From: Blastocladiella emersonii ATCC 22665
Taxonomy: Eukaryota > Blastocladiomycota > Blastocladiomycetes > Blastocladiales > Blastocladiaceae
DNA length: 64,000 nt
Direction: 5' to 3'
Assembly: GCA_025594325.1 (NCBI GenBank)
Contig: JANHCV010000001.1
Span: 62,001 to 126,000, forward strand
Below the pieces are notes generated by a model, which saw only the letters and a program-made list of their open reading frames with translations, had not been told where the DNA came from and did not search any database. This document shows positions 21,224-32,141 of this stretch, piece by piece. Positions within the stretch are counted from its first letter, which is position 1. Every line of letters begins with the position of its first letter. Both the position numbers and the translations under genes were made by a program.

Positions 21224-21974
21224 TGCAAGAAGGGTGAGGAAGTGGAGGGGTAGACGGCGGCAAGGCCGCTCGGCGGACGGCGGGCTGGGTGGCGGGGCGG
21301 GGACGGCAGGCTGGGTGGCGGGGCGGGGACGGCTAGGGACACGGCTGTCCAACCCCGATTTCAGCGGGTCCGATCGGGTTTTCGGCGGTTTTCTCGCTCC
21401 CCCCGCAAGCCACAAACCCGGTCTCAAGCTTATCAGATAGAGCGCAACGAGGCGCACACGTGGGTGCCAGTCGCGTCGCGATGTCTCGCACCTGGCTGGA
21501 GAACGGGGCGATCTTGGCTCCGAAACGCGTGGACCCGAGCGTCCCACGACTCCCACGACCTCAGTTTTCAACCCCACATCTTTTAACTTCACACAGTGGT
21601 AGCAGTCTATGCATAGTGCGTTCTCAAAAGGTTTGAACCAGATCCACGCCAAGGTGTTGTCAGGGCGGGCGCTCGCGCGAAGTTCATAACTTTGGCGGCG
21701 TCTCCCAGCTCAGCCATTAGGCGATGCGCCACGCTAAAAATCTCGGGCCCTGACAGTATCGATAGCTACAATTTTGATGAGCAAATTTTTGAGAGTGTAG
21801 ATGAAAAAGTGGTTTAGATTTGAGGGGGTGGGGTGAGGGACACCAGTGTGCCATGTTCGTCTATGGGTTAAACCTGGCTTCCTGGCCGGGATTGCAGTTT
21901 ACAGAGGGTGAAACCCATGTTCGACTGAAGGGGTTCAACGTAGATTTCCCGCTGGTTAAATTGGCCGCTTCGGA

Positions 21975-22075
21975 CGGTTCGGACAGCGCGTGTCCGATTA
22001 GGATGCTGAACTCAATTGGACAGAGCTGTCCGATCGGACACGTTCTGTCCAATTGGACACGCTCCGTCCAAAGCA
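21975..22075. repeat. TGTCCGATCGGACA / TGTCCAATTGGACA palindrome cluster
   Basis: About eight GGACA or TGTCC half-sites occur in 100 bp, including CTGTCCGATCGGACACG and CTGTCCAATTGGACACG. The core GTCCGAT / ATCGGAC is also the core of the intronic repeats at 4.3 and 12.1 kb, though the spacing differs. Confidence 0.7.
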
Positions 22076-23315
22076 GCAAAACGCATCTAAACGCGCTACC
22101 GTTAAATGCGATTTTGGGGGTTCAGGAAATTCAAATGCAGCTCAGAAAAGATTGAAGCGAAAAAGAAAAGAGTTCGAAAACAAAGGACGTCAAATTCAGC
22201 CCGTAGGCCGCTCGCTCCCCAACCCCCACCATCAACCCCTCCTCCTCCTCGTACTTCTTGACCGCGGAGAACAGTCGCTTGAGCGACTCGACCACGACCA
22301 CGACCACGAGGTCGTTGCACGCCTGAGCTCCTTGATCGACGGCGCCGCCGCAGCGCGTTGCGCTTGGCCGAGGAAGTTGACCTGGCGCTGCGTGTGGATC
22401 TGCGACTTGAACGAGTGCTCGTCGAGCGGGACCGCCGGGCACATCTTGTCGCGCTTGGCCGTGATAGTGTTGAGTGCCGCGCGCCGCGGCCTGGGTCTAG
22501 TTGGCCTGGCACTGCATGTGGAAGCGCTCGCGCTTGAGGTTGCGCACGCCGTCGGGGGTGACGCGGCCGCGGTACTAGACGTGCTCGAGCTTGAGCCACG
22601 GGAGGATGTTGCCTAGAAATCGCGGGGGCGAGAGGTCAGTGGGATAACTCGCGCGGCGGCACCGTGCGCAAGCATACCGCGTGCGTTGACTGCTTGGGAG
22701 CCAAACAGGCGTCGCGGATCACGCCGGGTGCGCCCGCGAGCGTGAGCGCGGTCTTGTCGAGCACGATGGGGCGGAGGCCGCGTCACGAGCGAGGCCTACA
22801 TAGACGAGGTGGCGTTCGCTGTCAGCGCGGTGCTCAGGGAATGCGAGGGCGGGCAGACTGGCGCATACGCTTCCAGGAGCTGCGCGAGTTCTTGGCGAAG
22901 GGCTTGAGGCGGTGGCCGAGCCAGACGTCGGCCGCGGAGCTGGGCGGGGAGGCGAGGAACACGACGAGACGAAGCGTCACGGACGCGCGACGAAGCCCAA
23001 CATGGTGAGGAAGCTGGGTGCGGATCGGGGGTGGTGGAGGAGTGGACCGCTGAGGCGGTGATGTGTTGCGTGAGGGCGTGTGGAAGAGCCGGTGCGAGGG
23101 GCGGCGGGCGGGCGCTAAAGTGAGGGCGAGCCAGTGGCGTCGATCAGCGCGAGCGAAAAGCAGTTGCGCCATCGTCAGCGGGGCCCATGTGACCGGTTGA
23201 CGGGGCCTCTGCCGCTCGACCGCTGCTCGAAAAAACGCCAAGTCCCGAGAGCGGGCTGCTCACGCTCTTGAGGCACCACCGCTAGAGCCACTGAAGGTGG
23301 CGTGTGGTGACGGAG

Positions 23316-23410
23316 GAAACCACGCAGAACCGTAGGTGATGGATAAGCCACTTCACGTGATATTCGTAGACTAATAAAACCAAAACAAACGACCCAGTCT
23401 GAACCCCGCC
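23316..23410 (+). repeat. DIRS inverted terminal repeat, left copy
   Basis: 95 bp from GAAACCACGCAGAACCG to CTGAACCCCGCC. It matches the reverse complement of 27001-27095 with a single mismatch (CCCAGTCT against CCCGGTCT). The left copy is preceded by an extra ~50-bp extension (23267-23315) not present beyond the right copy. Confidence 0.95.
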
Positions 23411-23486
23411 TTGAGCGGCACGCCCGACCGGATGAGAAAAACAAAGGGAGAGGAGACGCGGCCGCGGCCGCGTGGGTGGGCCCGGT

Positions 23487-23575
23487 CTGCGTGGTTTCCT
23501 CCGTCACCACACGCCACCTTCAGTGGCTCTAGCGGTGGTGCCTCAAGAAACCACGCAGAACCGTAGGTGATGGAT
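23487..23575. repeat. DIRS internal complementary region
   Basis: 23487-23547 is a perfect 61-nt inverted copy of 23267-23327 (the left extension plus ITR start). It is followed directly by 23547-23575, a direct copy of the first 29 nt of the left ITR and therefore complementary to the right ITR end. This junction of sequences complementary to both element ends is how DIRS internal complementary regions are built. Confidence 0.9.
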
Positions 23576-23768
23576 TTTTCGTGCCGTAGCCACGACCCCA
23601 AGCACGCGGGCGCCGCGGACGCGGCGCGTGGCGGCGGTCCCACTTGGCCGCAGAGCGCGATCTTGACCATGGTGCGGGACGGGCGGCAGAGGACGAGGAA
23701 CAGGTGCACCGCGAGTGCGAGGAGCTGGAGCACGCGGCGGGCCGAGGAAAGACGCGTTTCGGGCGAGC

Positions 23769-26000
23769 TCAGCTGTCCGAGTCGCGCCACGCGTCGTGTC
23801 GTAGCTGCCAGACGAAGACACCCAATGCCAACAGATGAACACGGTGCGTAGTCGGCGACTCCCGCAGCACCGCGCTGGAAGGCAGGTGCAGCGGCTTGGC
23901 CGTCGCGAGCGGGAGCAGCGCCGGGTACCACGGCTGCGACTGCCACGCCGGCGTGACAAGGATCAGATCGCAAATCCGCGCCGATCGCACCCGTTGGGCG
24001 ACCCGCGCGATCTGGTTCGGCGGCGGAAACGCGTACGCGCCCGTCCTCGGCCACTGGAACTTGAACGCGTCGGTGCCCAGTGCTTGCGGATCTGGCTGCA
24101 GCGAGTAGTAGGCCGGGAGCTGCGTGTTGACTCGGTCGGCGAACAGGTCGACCGTTGGGCTCGCGCGCAGCGCCGCCATGGCGCGCTTGAACGCCGCCAA
24201 CGTCAGCGAGTACTGGTGCCGATTGACGAGGACCCGGCTCGCGCAGTCCGCTGCCACGTTCTCAACGCCCTTGATGAACAACGCCGTCAGGTGGATGTTG
24301 TACTCGAGCAGGAGCGACCACAGCTCCTTGGCCAGCGCCAGCAGCTTGGGCGACGCCGTGCCGCCCTGCTTGTTGACCATGGCGATCGCCGTTGTGTTGT
24401 TGGACCGGAGCTGCACCGCCCGACCCGACCACTCGCGGCACTTGATCTTGACGGCGAACAGGATCGTCTTGAGCTCGCGGTAGTTGCTTGACTGCGCCGC
24501 CTCCCACGGCGACCACGACCCCTGCGTTGTGCCGTCCGAGAAAACGATCCCCCAGCCCGTCTGGCTGGCGTCCGTTGTGGTCGTGAACTCGATGGCCGCG
24601 GTTGGCGGGATGAACAAACGACCGTTCCAGCGACGAACGTTGGTCACCCACCACGTCAGCTCCTTGCGGGCGCTCGGCGAGATCGGAATTGTCGCCGCCC
24701 ACGACAACGTGCGCGCGAGGCCAAATGACAGGCAGCGCTGGAGCCACCGCTGCTGGATCAGCGCTGGCTGGAACCCCTGCGCCGTCGAGTTGAGCATGCC
24801 GAGGACCGCTGCCAGCCGGCGCGCCGAGCACCGACCCGCCGCAAGCAGCGAGCGGCACTCGCGCTCGATCTTGCGGACCTTCTCCTTGGGGAGCGACAGC
24901 GTCATGTTGGTCGTGTTGATCTTGAACCCGAGGAACGTCTGGACGCGGGCGGGGACGAGGCACGACTTGGTCAGGTTCAGGGTGTAGCCCAGGGCCAGCA
25001 GCTGGCGAGCGAGAGCGGCGAGAGTCGCGCGCACCTGCTCGGGCGTCTCGCCAATCACCAGAATGTTGTCGATGTACTGGACGAACTTGTGCCCCGCCGC
25101 GCGCAACGGCTGGAGCGCGCCCTGGATCACCTTGGTGAACAGGCGCGGCGCCAACCCAAGACCAAACGGGAGGACGCGCCAGCGCCACGTCCGACCGGCC
25201 CAGTTGAAGGCCAGGAAGTCGCGGTGCGCGGGGTGCACTGGCACACTGTGGTACGCTGACTTGAGGTCGAGCTTGGCCAGGTAGCATCCCCTGGACAGCA
25301 TCGGCGTCGCCACTGCGAGCGACTCCATCTTGAACGAGTTGCGCGTCAGGTGCTCAGACAGCTCCAACATGTCGAAGCAGAGCCGGTCCTTGTTGGGCTA
25401 GCGGACAAGGAACGGCGACGACAGGTACCGCGGACGCGGGCACGGCTCCACTGCCCCCGTCGCGATGAGCTCGTCGATCTGCAGCGTGATCTTGGCCAGG
25501 TCCTTGTCCGAGTGGCGGAACTCGCGCATCGGCGCCGCCAAACGATCCGGCGGCGGCGTCATGAACAACAGGCGGACGCCCTTGGTCGCCATCTTGCGCG
25601 CCTCGACGTTGGTCGTCCTCGAGGCCCACTGGTCCGCCCTCATGGACGTGTTGACCACCTCGAGCAGGAAACGCGTGCCCTTGGCGAGCGTTGACAGGAA
25701 GATCTCGTCCTTGGAGCTGGCCGCCGGCGCGACTGTTGCAACGGCCGCTAGTTGAGCTTTGGGTTGGACTGCGGCTGCTGTTGAGGCTGCTGCTGTTGAG
25801 GCCGCTGCTGTTGAGGTTGCTGGTACTGCTGCTGGTACTGCTGGTGGCCGCGGAAGCCACCGCGACCCCAGCCGCGCCCCTGCGCGGCTGGGGCGCCTTG
25901 GGAAGATGCGGCGCCGCCACGACCACTGCCGTCGCCGCCCAAGGCGTTTCCCGCCCTGTTGGCGAGCTTGATGATAACGTTGGTAGACTGGACCATGCAA
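23769..26000 (-). pseudogene. DIRS reverse transcriptase-RNase H, inactivated
   Basis: One reading frame runs from about 26000 (KDEIFLSTLAKGTRFLLE...) to 23769 and is interrupted by a single TAG at 25398-25400, just after PRYLSSPFLVR and before PNKDRLCFDMLELSEHL. RT motifs follow: LDLKSAYHSVPV (motif A), LPFGLGLAPRLFTKV (motif B) and QYIDNILVIG (motif C, at about 25080-25050), in which the second Asp of the expected YxDD is Asn. The DIRS-type RNase H follows with TTTDASQTGWG, ELKTI and RSNNTTAIAMVN. The Asp usually present in the third motif reads as Asn here (SNN). The C-terminal VDLFADRVNTQLPAYYS is typical of DIRS RNase H. Stop, active-site change and missing recombinase together indicate a dead copy. 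Confidence 0.9.
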
Positions 26001-26905
26001 GCGGCGTCGAAGGTGCGCTCGACATTGGGACCAAAGAGGAACCGGTCACTGTCGCTGGGGACCAAGCGGACGAACTCGGCGACCGCCGCCGGGAAGCGGG
26101 CGCCAGCGGCCACGTTGTTGCGACGCGCAGCTTCAAGAAGGCCGAAATGGTGCCGGTTGTGCGCGAGCTGGTCGCGCGCTGCATCGTGCATGGCCCAGAG
26201 GGTTGCGACGAGACGAGGGGGATGCGGGTACGTCTCGATGAGCTGCTGGCCTGCCCCGTCAAGGACGGGCTGGCCTTCGGCGTCGAACATGGGCTCGGGC
26301 GGGTAGACGAAGCCGGCGAGGTCGTCCAGACCGAGCGCGTCACCAGCGGCGTCGCCGTAGCAGCGGCGGAAGCCGTCTGGATCGACGCGGCGTAGAAGCT
26401 CTTGAGCGTAGTGCAGCTGCTGTAGCGCGACGCGAGCACCGAGGTTAAGCTCGGACTGGTAGTCGCGCAGGCGCTTCTCAACCACAGCATGGGTCCAGCT
26501 GGTACCGGAAGCGCCCTCGAAGCCGACGCGGGCGAACACGTTGATCTCGGACAGCGAGTTGAAGAGAGGATGATTAGGCGCGGGGTACTGCTGGCCGAAT
26601 CCGTGGTTCTGGAGGCGGCCACCCGCGCGGTTGTCGATGAAGGAGTCCAGAAGCGGCTGCGTGAGGGCATGACCGCCGCGGGCGCGCTTGTACCAGCTGG
26701 CGAGAGCCCTGCCGCGTGGAGGGTACGCGCGGTGCAAGGGCGCCAGTGGGGAGGACGCATCAGGATCAGCTTCTGCTTGTTGTTGTTCATGTTGCTGCTG
26801 CTGTCGTTGCTGCTGCTGTTGCTGCTGCCCGAGCTGCTGGCGGAGTACAGCGACTTCCTGCTGGAGGCCGAGGAACGCCTGGCCCAGGACTGCTGCATCG
26901 TCCAT
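25748..26905 (-). CDS. DIRS Gag-like protein (385 aa)
   Basis: Intact minus-strand frame from an ATG at 26905 to a stop at 25748, overlapping the start of the RT frame by about 250 nt in a different phase. The N-terminus is a coiled-coil-like, Gln-rich segment (QEVAVLRQQLGQQQQQQQR). The centre has globular features (LNLGARVALQQLHYAQELL; FRRCYGDAAGDAL; TLWAMHDAARDQLAHNRHHF). The C-terminus is Gly/Gln-rich (GRGWGRGGFRGHQQYQQQY). No zinc knuckle is visible. Position as first ORF of the element supports a structural (Gag) role, but sequence alone does not prove it. Confidence 0.7.
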   Translation of the reverse strand: MDDAAVLGQAFLGLQQEVAVLRQQLGQQQQQQQRQQQQHEQQQAEADPDASSPLAPLHRAYPPRGRALASWYKRARGGHALTQPLLDSFIDNRAGGRLQNHGFGQQYPAPNHPLFNSLSEINVFARVGFEGASGTSWTHAVVEKRLRDYQSELNLGARVALQQLHYAQELLRRVDPDGFRRCYGDAAGDALGLDDLAGFVYPPEPMFDAEGQPVLDGAGQQLIETYPHPPRLVATLWAMHDAARDQLAHNRHHFGLLEAARRNNVAAGARFPAAVAEFVRLVPSDSDRFLFGPNVERTFDAACMVQSTNVIIKLANRAGNALGGDGSGRGGAASSQGAPAAQGRGWGRGGFRGHQQYQQQYQQPQQQRPQQQQPQQQPQSNPKLN

Positions 26906-27000
26906 GAAAGAGTAGTGTGTGTAGAGCAGATTGCGTGGAGTTACAGGGCGACAGCGTCGCCGTGGACCAAATCAGTTGCCGGTCGGGCGTGACGTGAAGA

Positions 27001-27095
27001 GGCGGGGTTCAGACCGGGTCGTTTGTTTTGGTTTTATTAGTCTACGAATATCACGTGAAGTGGCTTATCCATCACCTACGGTTCTGCGTGGTTTC
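27001..27095 (-). repeat. DIRS inverted terminal repeat, right copy (element 5' end)
   Basis: Reverse complement of 23316-23410 with one mismatch. About 95 bp separate it from the Gag ATG at 26905. Sequence to the right (CTCCCCCGCTCGCTGCC) has no counterpart on the left and is flanking DNA. Confidence 0.95.
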
Positions 27096-27124
27096 TCTCC
27101 CCCGCTCGCTGCCGCCGGCGCCCC

Positions 27125-28146
27125 ATGAAGCTTTATCCACCACCGCCGGCCGTCACCGCTTTGCTCGAGCTCGGCCTCCGTGCCCGCTTGCTCGCGACCG
27201 AGTATGCGCGCCCGCCGCACCACGCTGACGCCGTCACGATCTTGACCGGGCCTCTTGACGAGCTGCACCTGGACCTGCGGCTCGAGCACAACACCATCAT
27301 GCACCCCGTCTCCCTGCCCGCCGACGGTTCGCCGCTTCCCACCCGCGAGGTAGCGTCGCCGCGGCGCGTGGCGCGCGACCCTGCAGAAGCTGCGCGCCAA
27401 GCACGACACGCACGCGCTTGATCCACCGTCGCCCAACGGTCGCGCGGGTCGTCCATGGCGCGCAGCCCAACGACTGCGTGTCGTCGGCGCTGCTGTTCTC
27501 GTCCTTCTGCTGCTCGCGGTCCACATCCGCCTTCATTGGGACTAAGACTACGGTGCACGCGCACGCCGCGCTCGTCGAGGTGCTCGCCGTCGGCTTGTTT
27601 GCCATGAAGGCCATCGCCGTCGTTCAGCCGCTCCTCACCCTCGTGTGCGCTTTCATCGACTACGTGGCCCTCGTCCGTCTGCCCGCGCACTCGCACGGGA
27701 CGCGTGAGCCCTACCACAACGCGCTCCGCGAGCTGCGAGAGTACCCCGAGATCCTTCAGGGCGAGATCGACAAGTACCGCGGCAAGCCTGCTGCTGGCGG
27801 CGGTGGCAGCGGCGAATCGGGCGGTGCGGCCGACGGCGGTGGCGGCGACAAGGAGCAGGTCGGCGAACCTTGTCGCCCCATGCCGACGCGCTTCATGGCC
27901 TGTGTAGTACGTCGCGTTTCCGCCCCGACCTGCTCGCGTCGACTCGCCGCGAGTACTTGCAGGTGCTCACGTCGCGCGTACCTTGTCGTCCCTCGCCGCG
28001 CGCGGCCTCGTCACTGTCCAGTTCTCCCCGTGTGTCGACGCATCGACCACAAGCTCGCCCGAGGGTCTCTAGTCCGCTGGCGGCGGGTCGGGCCCGACCC
28101 ACACCGCCGCCCGGCCGCTCGTGGCCAAGGCGGGCTTCCCGCCTGA
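27125..28146 (+). other. Unrecognised coding-like segment
   Basis: Two consecutive frames look protein-like: 27125-27421 (KLYPPPPAVTALLELGLRAR, TILTGPLDELHLDLRLEHN) and, after a frame change near 27420, about 27560-27870 (HAALVEVLAVGLFAMKAIAV, VCAFIDYVALVRLP, YPEILQGEIDKYRGKPAAG). The text then becomes Gly/Ser-rich and loses coherence. It starts 30 bp beyond the DIRS right end, so the DIRS element may have landed in it. No family recognised; probably a damaged transposon gene. Confidence 0.3.
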
Positions 28147-31100
28147 GCAGCCTTGCTCGCGGATCACGCGCCGCATCCGCGGCTCCTCTCGGACGGCGGA
28201 GTCTCCACGCTGGTGTCGCTGTATATATATTTCGAGCGCGTTGCATTCTTGATCCTCTCATTTCCTGCTGGTTCGCGTCAATTTTCTCCTCGCGTGAGTT
28301 AGCTCTCTATTTCGACTTGGCCGGGCAACGGGCCAGCGGATTCGAGGTCCTGGCATTTAATTTGAGGGCCGATTCCTTGCGGTTACGGCTTTCCGAAGGC
28401 GGGGGATCGACTTCTCTTCGTTAAGTTGGGATGTGAGGCATCCGCCAGCAAGTGAGCTCGAAGCGATTTATTTTCCTAAGTTGAGATTTCGAGCCCACGA
28501 GGGGCCAGGCAATTTTTATTCGGGGGTGGGGTCGGCCCATTTAATTTTTAAGCTGTCCGATCGGCCCGCAAGCGTGTCCGAAGAAGCCAAACGGGGCCGC
28601 CCTGTCCGACCACCGAGGCCACTTCTACGATGCCTTTGCGACACGTATGCGGTTGCGGATTGCGGTCGTGGATCGAGCTTCCTGGTTTGACGCCTACCGG
28701 CGCGGCAGGCCAAACGGCCAAAAAAAGGCTGATTTTCTTCAATTGTTTGTACGTGATCGCATACTGGTTTGACTCGTACAAGTTGACGAGAGCGAGCGAG
28801 TGAAGGACCGCTTCCGCTAGCACGAATGGACAACAATTGCCAGCCTCGAGTAAAGCTGGTGAGCCCTGGTACTTAACTTGCGCACAAGTCAGCGCTTCTG
28901 CGAGAGCGCACGGGACGGTCGCTCAACCAGTGAAGCACGTCCACGGCGCTGAACCGGCACGTTGCAAATCTTTCCAGACTTGAATAAGGTGCATGCGATC
29001 CAGTCGGTGCGATTGGGCGCCTGGAACGCATCAAAAGCCATTTCAGAGAGCTGCGAAGGGTGCTATTCATTTGCTTGAACACAGGGTCGCGGAACGGCCA
29101 TGCTCAAGCTGCCTCTGACGCTGGTAGAACATGTAACACCGCGTGATCGAGCTTCGCTATCTGCCACGCGACACTTTTAGAGTTGAAACGCGACGTGAAC
29201 GTTTCCAGCTTCATGGTAGAGTCATGGATCAGTAGGCGACATTCCGTTCGTCACTCAAGGGCGGGTCTCCGACTTGGCGAGCGGCCCTATCAACTAGCTG
29301 AAGCTGCCGGCGGTCAAATCAAAAGCGGACATGACTTCTTCTGATGCGCTGGGAGCGACAGGCGCGGCTCGTCAGCGGCTGGCGGTGCCTGTGTTACGGG
29401 TTCGGCGCGGCGCTCGAATCGCGCAAGAATACATAAACTAAGCGCAATTTGGAAGAAGTCCATGTGTTTAAGACATTGCATCAAGTGGTATCTGCAGCAT
29501 ACGTAAACTATGCCCGGAAGGTGGAGGGAGCAACTGAGTGAGCTGTGGCAGGCGTGTGAACTCCATCGTCCAAAGCCACCGCAGGGCCATGTTGGCCACG
29601 TCCGTTCACGCTTGGCCTGCGAGCTCGTCCAGGCGCAAGATCCCCTCAAAACGCGATGAATGACCTTTGCGGCTCGCTTGAGAACCTCGCGTGAGCTGCG
29701 GTGCGATCCGGCCGCTGCGATGTGCTTGGTACTCGCTCTCGTGCGGCTGAGTTCAGCCACATCAGCAATATTCGCCTGTCGTCGCGCAGGCAAGAGAGCC
29801 GAAGGCATGAGCTCGCTCTTGGTCTGTTCGTGCGACTGTGACACGGTTATCAGACCCGGCTCGCTTCTTGGCCCCTGTTTATGAAGGAAACGGTGGGCGC
29901 TCGCTGTGGACACGAATGCGCGGGACGGAACGGCGAGGTGCGACCCCAGCAACTGTCATGACAAGGGTCTCGTCGCTTCCAAACCCTAACCAACATCTAA
30001 GCTTTGATCGACTCGAGAACAAAGGGAGTAACCGCGCGGCCGCGTCACGACCCAGAACGCGTTGTGCTTGCCCTATTCCTCCCTCCTCCCCTCGCAGTCC
30101 TGCTTTCAAGTGCGGCTTGTCGTGTTTGTCGACCGCGCGTTTCAAGGCTGGCGAAACTGAGCGAGAGTCGTGGCACGGCGGGTTGCGAGACGGGCTGCGA
30201 GACGCGTCGCGAAAACACGTGTGCGGTCACCCGCACGTGACACAGCTTGGCGTGGACTTTGCCCCGAGCGCGAGTCGGGCGAGCGAGTGACTCTCCGCCG
30301 CGCCGCGCGCGGTCCCCGCTCCCTCACTCATCGTCACTCGCTGCAATGTATCACCCGTCCGCCAACGAAGCACCCTACGACCTCGACGCACGGCAACCAC
30401 GCGGCCACCGTCAACAGGTACGCGTCGCATCCCGCTGCCGCGCCCCCCGCCTCGCGCTTGGCTCCCATCGCGCCGACCGTCGTGTTGCACTCCCGTGGCG
30501 GTGCGCCCGGCGTGGAGTGCTTCACCCTCTGCTCTGGCCCGCCGTCGACGCACCGCGAGCCCAGCGGCGTCGTCGCTGCCGCGCGTGCGCACCGTCGTGC
30601 GCGGGTTCCGCCGCGCTCGTCCTTCGGGCGCAGCACGGCGCAGCGCAAGGGGACCCACCGGGCTACCAGCCGCGTGCGCGCTCTTCAAAGGTGCTGACAC
30701 CTGTGCGGTGCCCATGTAGCCGCCGGCGCGCGTCCGCCGCCAGGGACTCGACATTTGCCAACTCATGGACCTGAGACCATCGAGCCAGCCTCGCTCGCGA
30801 CGGTACGCCGTCTCCGCCACACCACCTCCGCGTGTCTCATGCACTCACGCTGCACGCTCGCGCCAGTAGCGCCGACAGGCTCGCTCAAGCGGTTCGGCCG
30901 CGCCCACCACGTGGGCCAAGTCCCAGTCGCAGGTACGCTTGACTCTTCTCGTCGCTACGCAAGAGTTGGCGCGCGACTGACATGCTCGCTCACATTGCTC
31001 CTTGTAGCCCCTCGTGATCCACTGGTCTCTCGCTGCACCATCGAACCGCCTCGTCTCGACGGATTAACAACTGATGCGCAGCATCCGCAAGCTGTAGGGT

Positions 31101-31470
31101 GCCGATTTTCAAGACGACGCGGTACGCCCTCCTCACCCGCCGCTTGAGGCGCAGCGCGACTCACATGAGCTCTCGGACCTTTGTTGCTTGTAGCAGCGAT
31201 CTCTGACCACCATCTCGCCCGGCCGGTTTCTGTACTCGGCATCGTGCCGCTAGCTGACCGCGGATCGCGTCAAGCGCGAGGCGCGTGCTGTCCGGTCGGT
31301 CACGGGTGGCGGCTCCAAGGACGGCGACCTGGTGCCGGCGACAGCGTCCGCGGTCTGCTCGGGTACCTGCTTGTTGTGCATCGTCGTCGCGCATGGGCCG
31401 GGATTCCGACTCGCATGCCGCGCGACCCGCGGTGGTGGCGCCCTGACCTGTATCTGAGATCTCCCTTGTA
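28147..31470. other. Intergenic DNA, no supported gene
   Basis: 28240-30000 is of mixed, lower GC content, with only short frames. From 30150 the sequence is GC-rich again. A possible first exon at 30346 (MYHPSANEAPYDLDARQP, donor GTACGC at about 30418) has no continuation that I can assign. Several TGCGAGAC/ACGCGT-containing stretches near 30180-30230 recur in inverted form near 14190-14220. Nothing more can be supported. Confidence 0.4.
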
Positions 31471-31474
31471 CGCA

Positions 31475-31730
31475 ATACACTCGCAAATTTGCACCAAAAC
31501 GCAGTCCCCATCTTGAGAATATGCCAACAATTCGTGCGCCAACCGGGTCGCTCGCCTCACCAATTGGCCATCAAATCTGCCACCAAGTCGCAGCAGATTG
31601 AACGGCAATTGGTTGCAAATTTGCTGTCCTAGCCGACCCGCGGGCCGCCGCTCAGTTTGATGCAAAGTTGCTCAGGTTTAAAATTTGCCTCCAAACCGTG
31701 TAACTTGGCCGCAAATTCGCAAGGCCCGGA
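31475..31730. repeat. Cluster of GCAAATTTGC-type palindromes
   Basis: Half-sites GCAAATT / AATTTGC and variants (CGCAAATTTGCACC, TGCAAATTTGCTG, AAAATTTGCCTCC, CGCAAATTCGC) occur at least six times in 250 bp, with CAATTGG motifs between them. A similar TGCAAATTTGCG lies at about 16919-16930. It precedes the coding debris of the non-LTR element. Confidence 0.6.
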
Positions 31731-31736
31731 TTTCCA

Positions 31737-32117
31737 ATGATGCAATGCAAGGATGCGTTTTCAGCGGCGAGGGGCGGACCAAAAGAAATCGGTGTGGCGG
31801 AGCGATGTTCCGCCGGCGTGTTGGCGTACAACGACCTGCGCACAGCGTTGATCTTGGACATACCGCTTATGATCAAGCGCGACGTCCTTGGCGCCAGCCC
31901 CGTTGGCGTCATGGCTGCCATGCGCAACGCCGCCGACCTGCAGCAGTACCCGCCCGCGATCCTTTCACTGTTCCCGCAGGTCGAGACAAAGAAGCTCGGC
32001 CGCACTGAGGCGTGGCACGTGCTCAACGTCGTGGTCGAGGTGCCAGCGGCCAACACCAAGGGCAACAAGGCCAACGGCGCCAATGCTGACGCGGCCCTGT
32101 TGTTGTTGTTGTTCTGA
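31737..32117 (+). other. Short unassigned ORF upstream of the non-LTR element
   Basis: A 126-codon frame with protein-like content (DLRTALILDIPLMIKRDVLG, YPPAILSLFPQVETKKLG, AWHVLNVVVEVPAANTKG) ending in a Leu run. It could be the remnant of an upstream ORF of the retrotransposon. I do not recognise it. Confidence 0.3.
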
Positions 32118-32141
32118 TCGCGCAAACGCGCGCCTGCGCTT

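Larger units (their letters stand above)
20873..23266. other. Repeat-rich intergenic DNA
   Basis: Contains a Helitron 3' end at 21223, a GC-rich direct duplication (CGGGGACGGCAGGCTGGGTGG type, 21280-21330), the TGTCC palindrome cluster at 21975-22075 and short coding-like debris on the minus strand at about 22450-22200 (CPAVPLDEHSFKSQIHTQRQ in one frame, LKRLFSAVKKYEEEEG in another). I cannot assign the debris to a family. Nothing else is supported. Confidence 0.4.
23267..27095 (-). mobile_element. DIRS-type retroelement, defective
   Basis: The element reads on the minus strand (5' end at 27095). It has inverted terminal repeats (23316-23410 and 27001-27095), an internal complementary region (23487-23575), a Gln-rich Gag-like ORF and an RT-RNase H ORF of DIRS type. 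No tyrosine recombinase is found between the RNase H end (about 23770) and the internal complementary region, so that part appears to have been deleted. Inverted termini plus an internal complementary region are diagnostic of DIRS elements and distinguish this from Gypsy or Copia. Confidence 0.9.

Noticed and set aside
23371-24054. Possible tyrosine recombinase of the DIRS element in a minus-strand frame
   Set aside because: The frame is a shadow of the RT-RNase H end and runs through the internal complementary region and ITR; no recombinase R...HxxR...Y pattern is present.
14187-30221. Recurring ACGCGT (MluI/MBF-like) sites as cell-cycle regulatory elements
   Set aside because: They lie inside dispersed repeats in a GC-rich genome, not consistently upstream of recognisable host genes, so a regulatory reading is unsupported.
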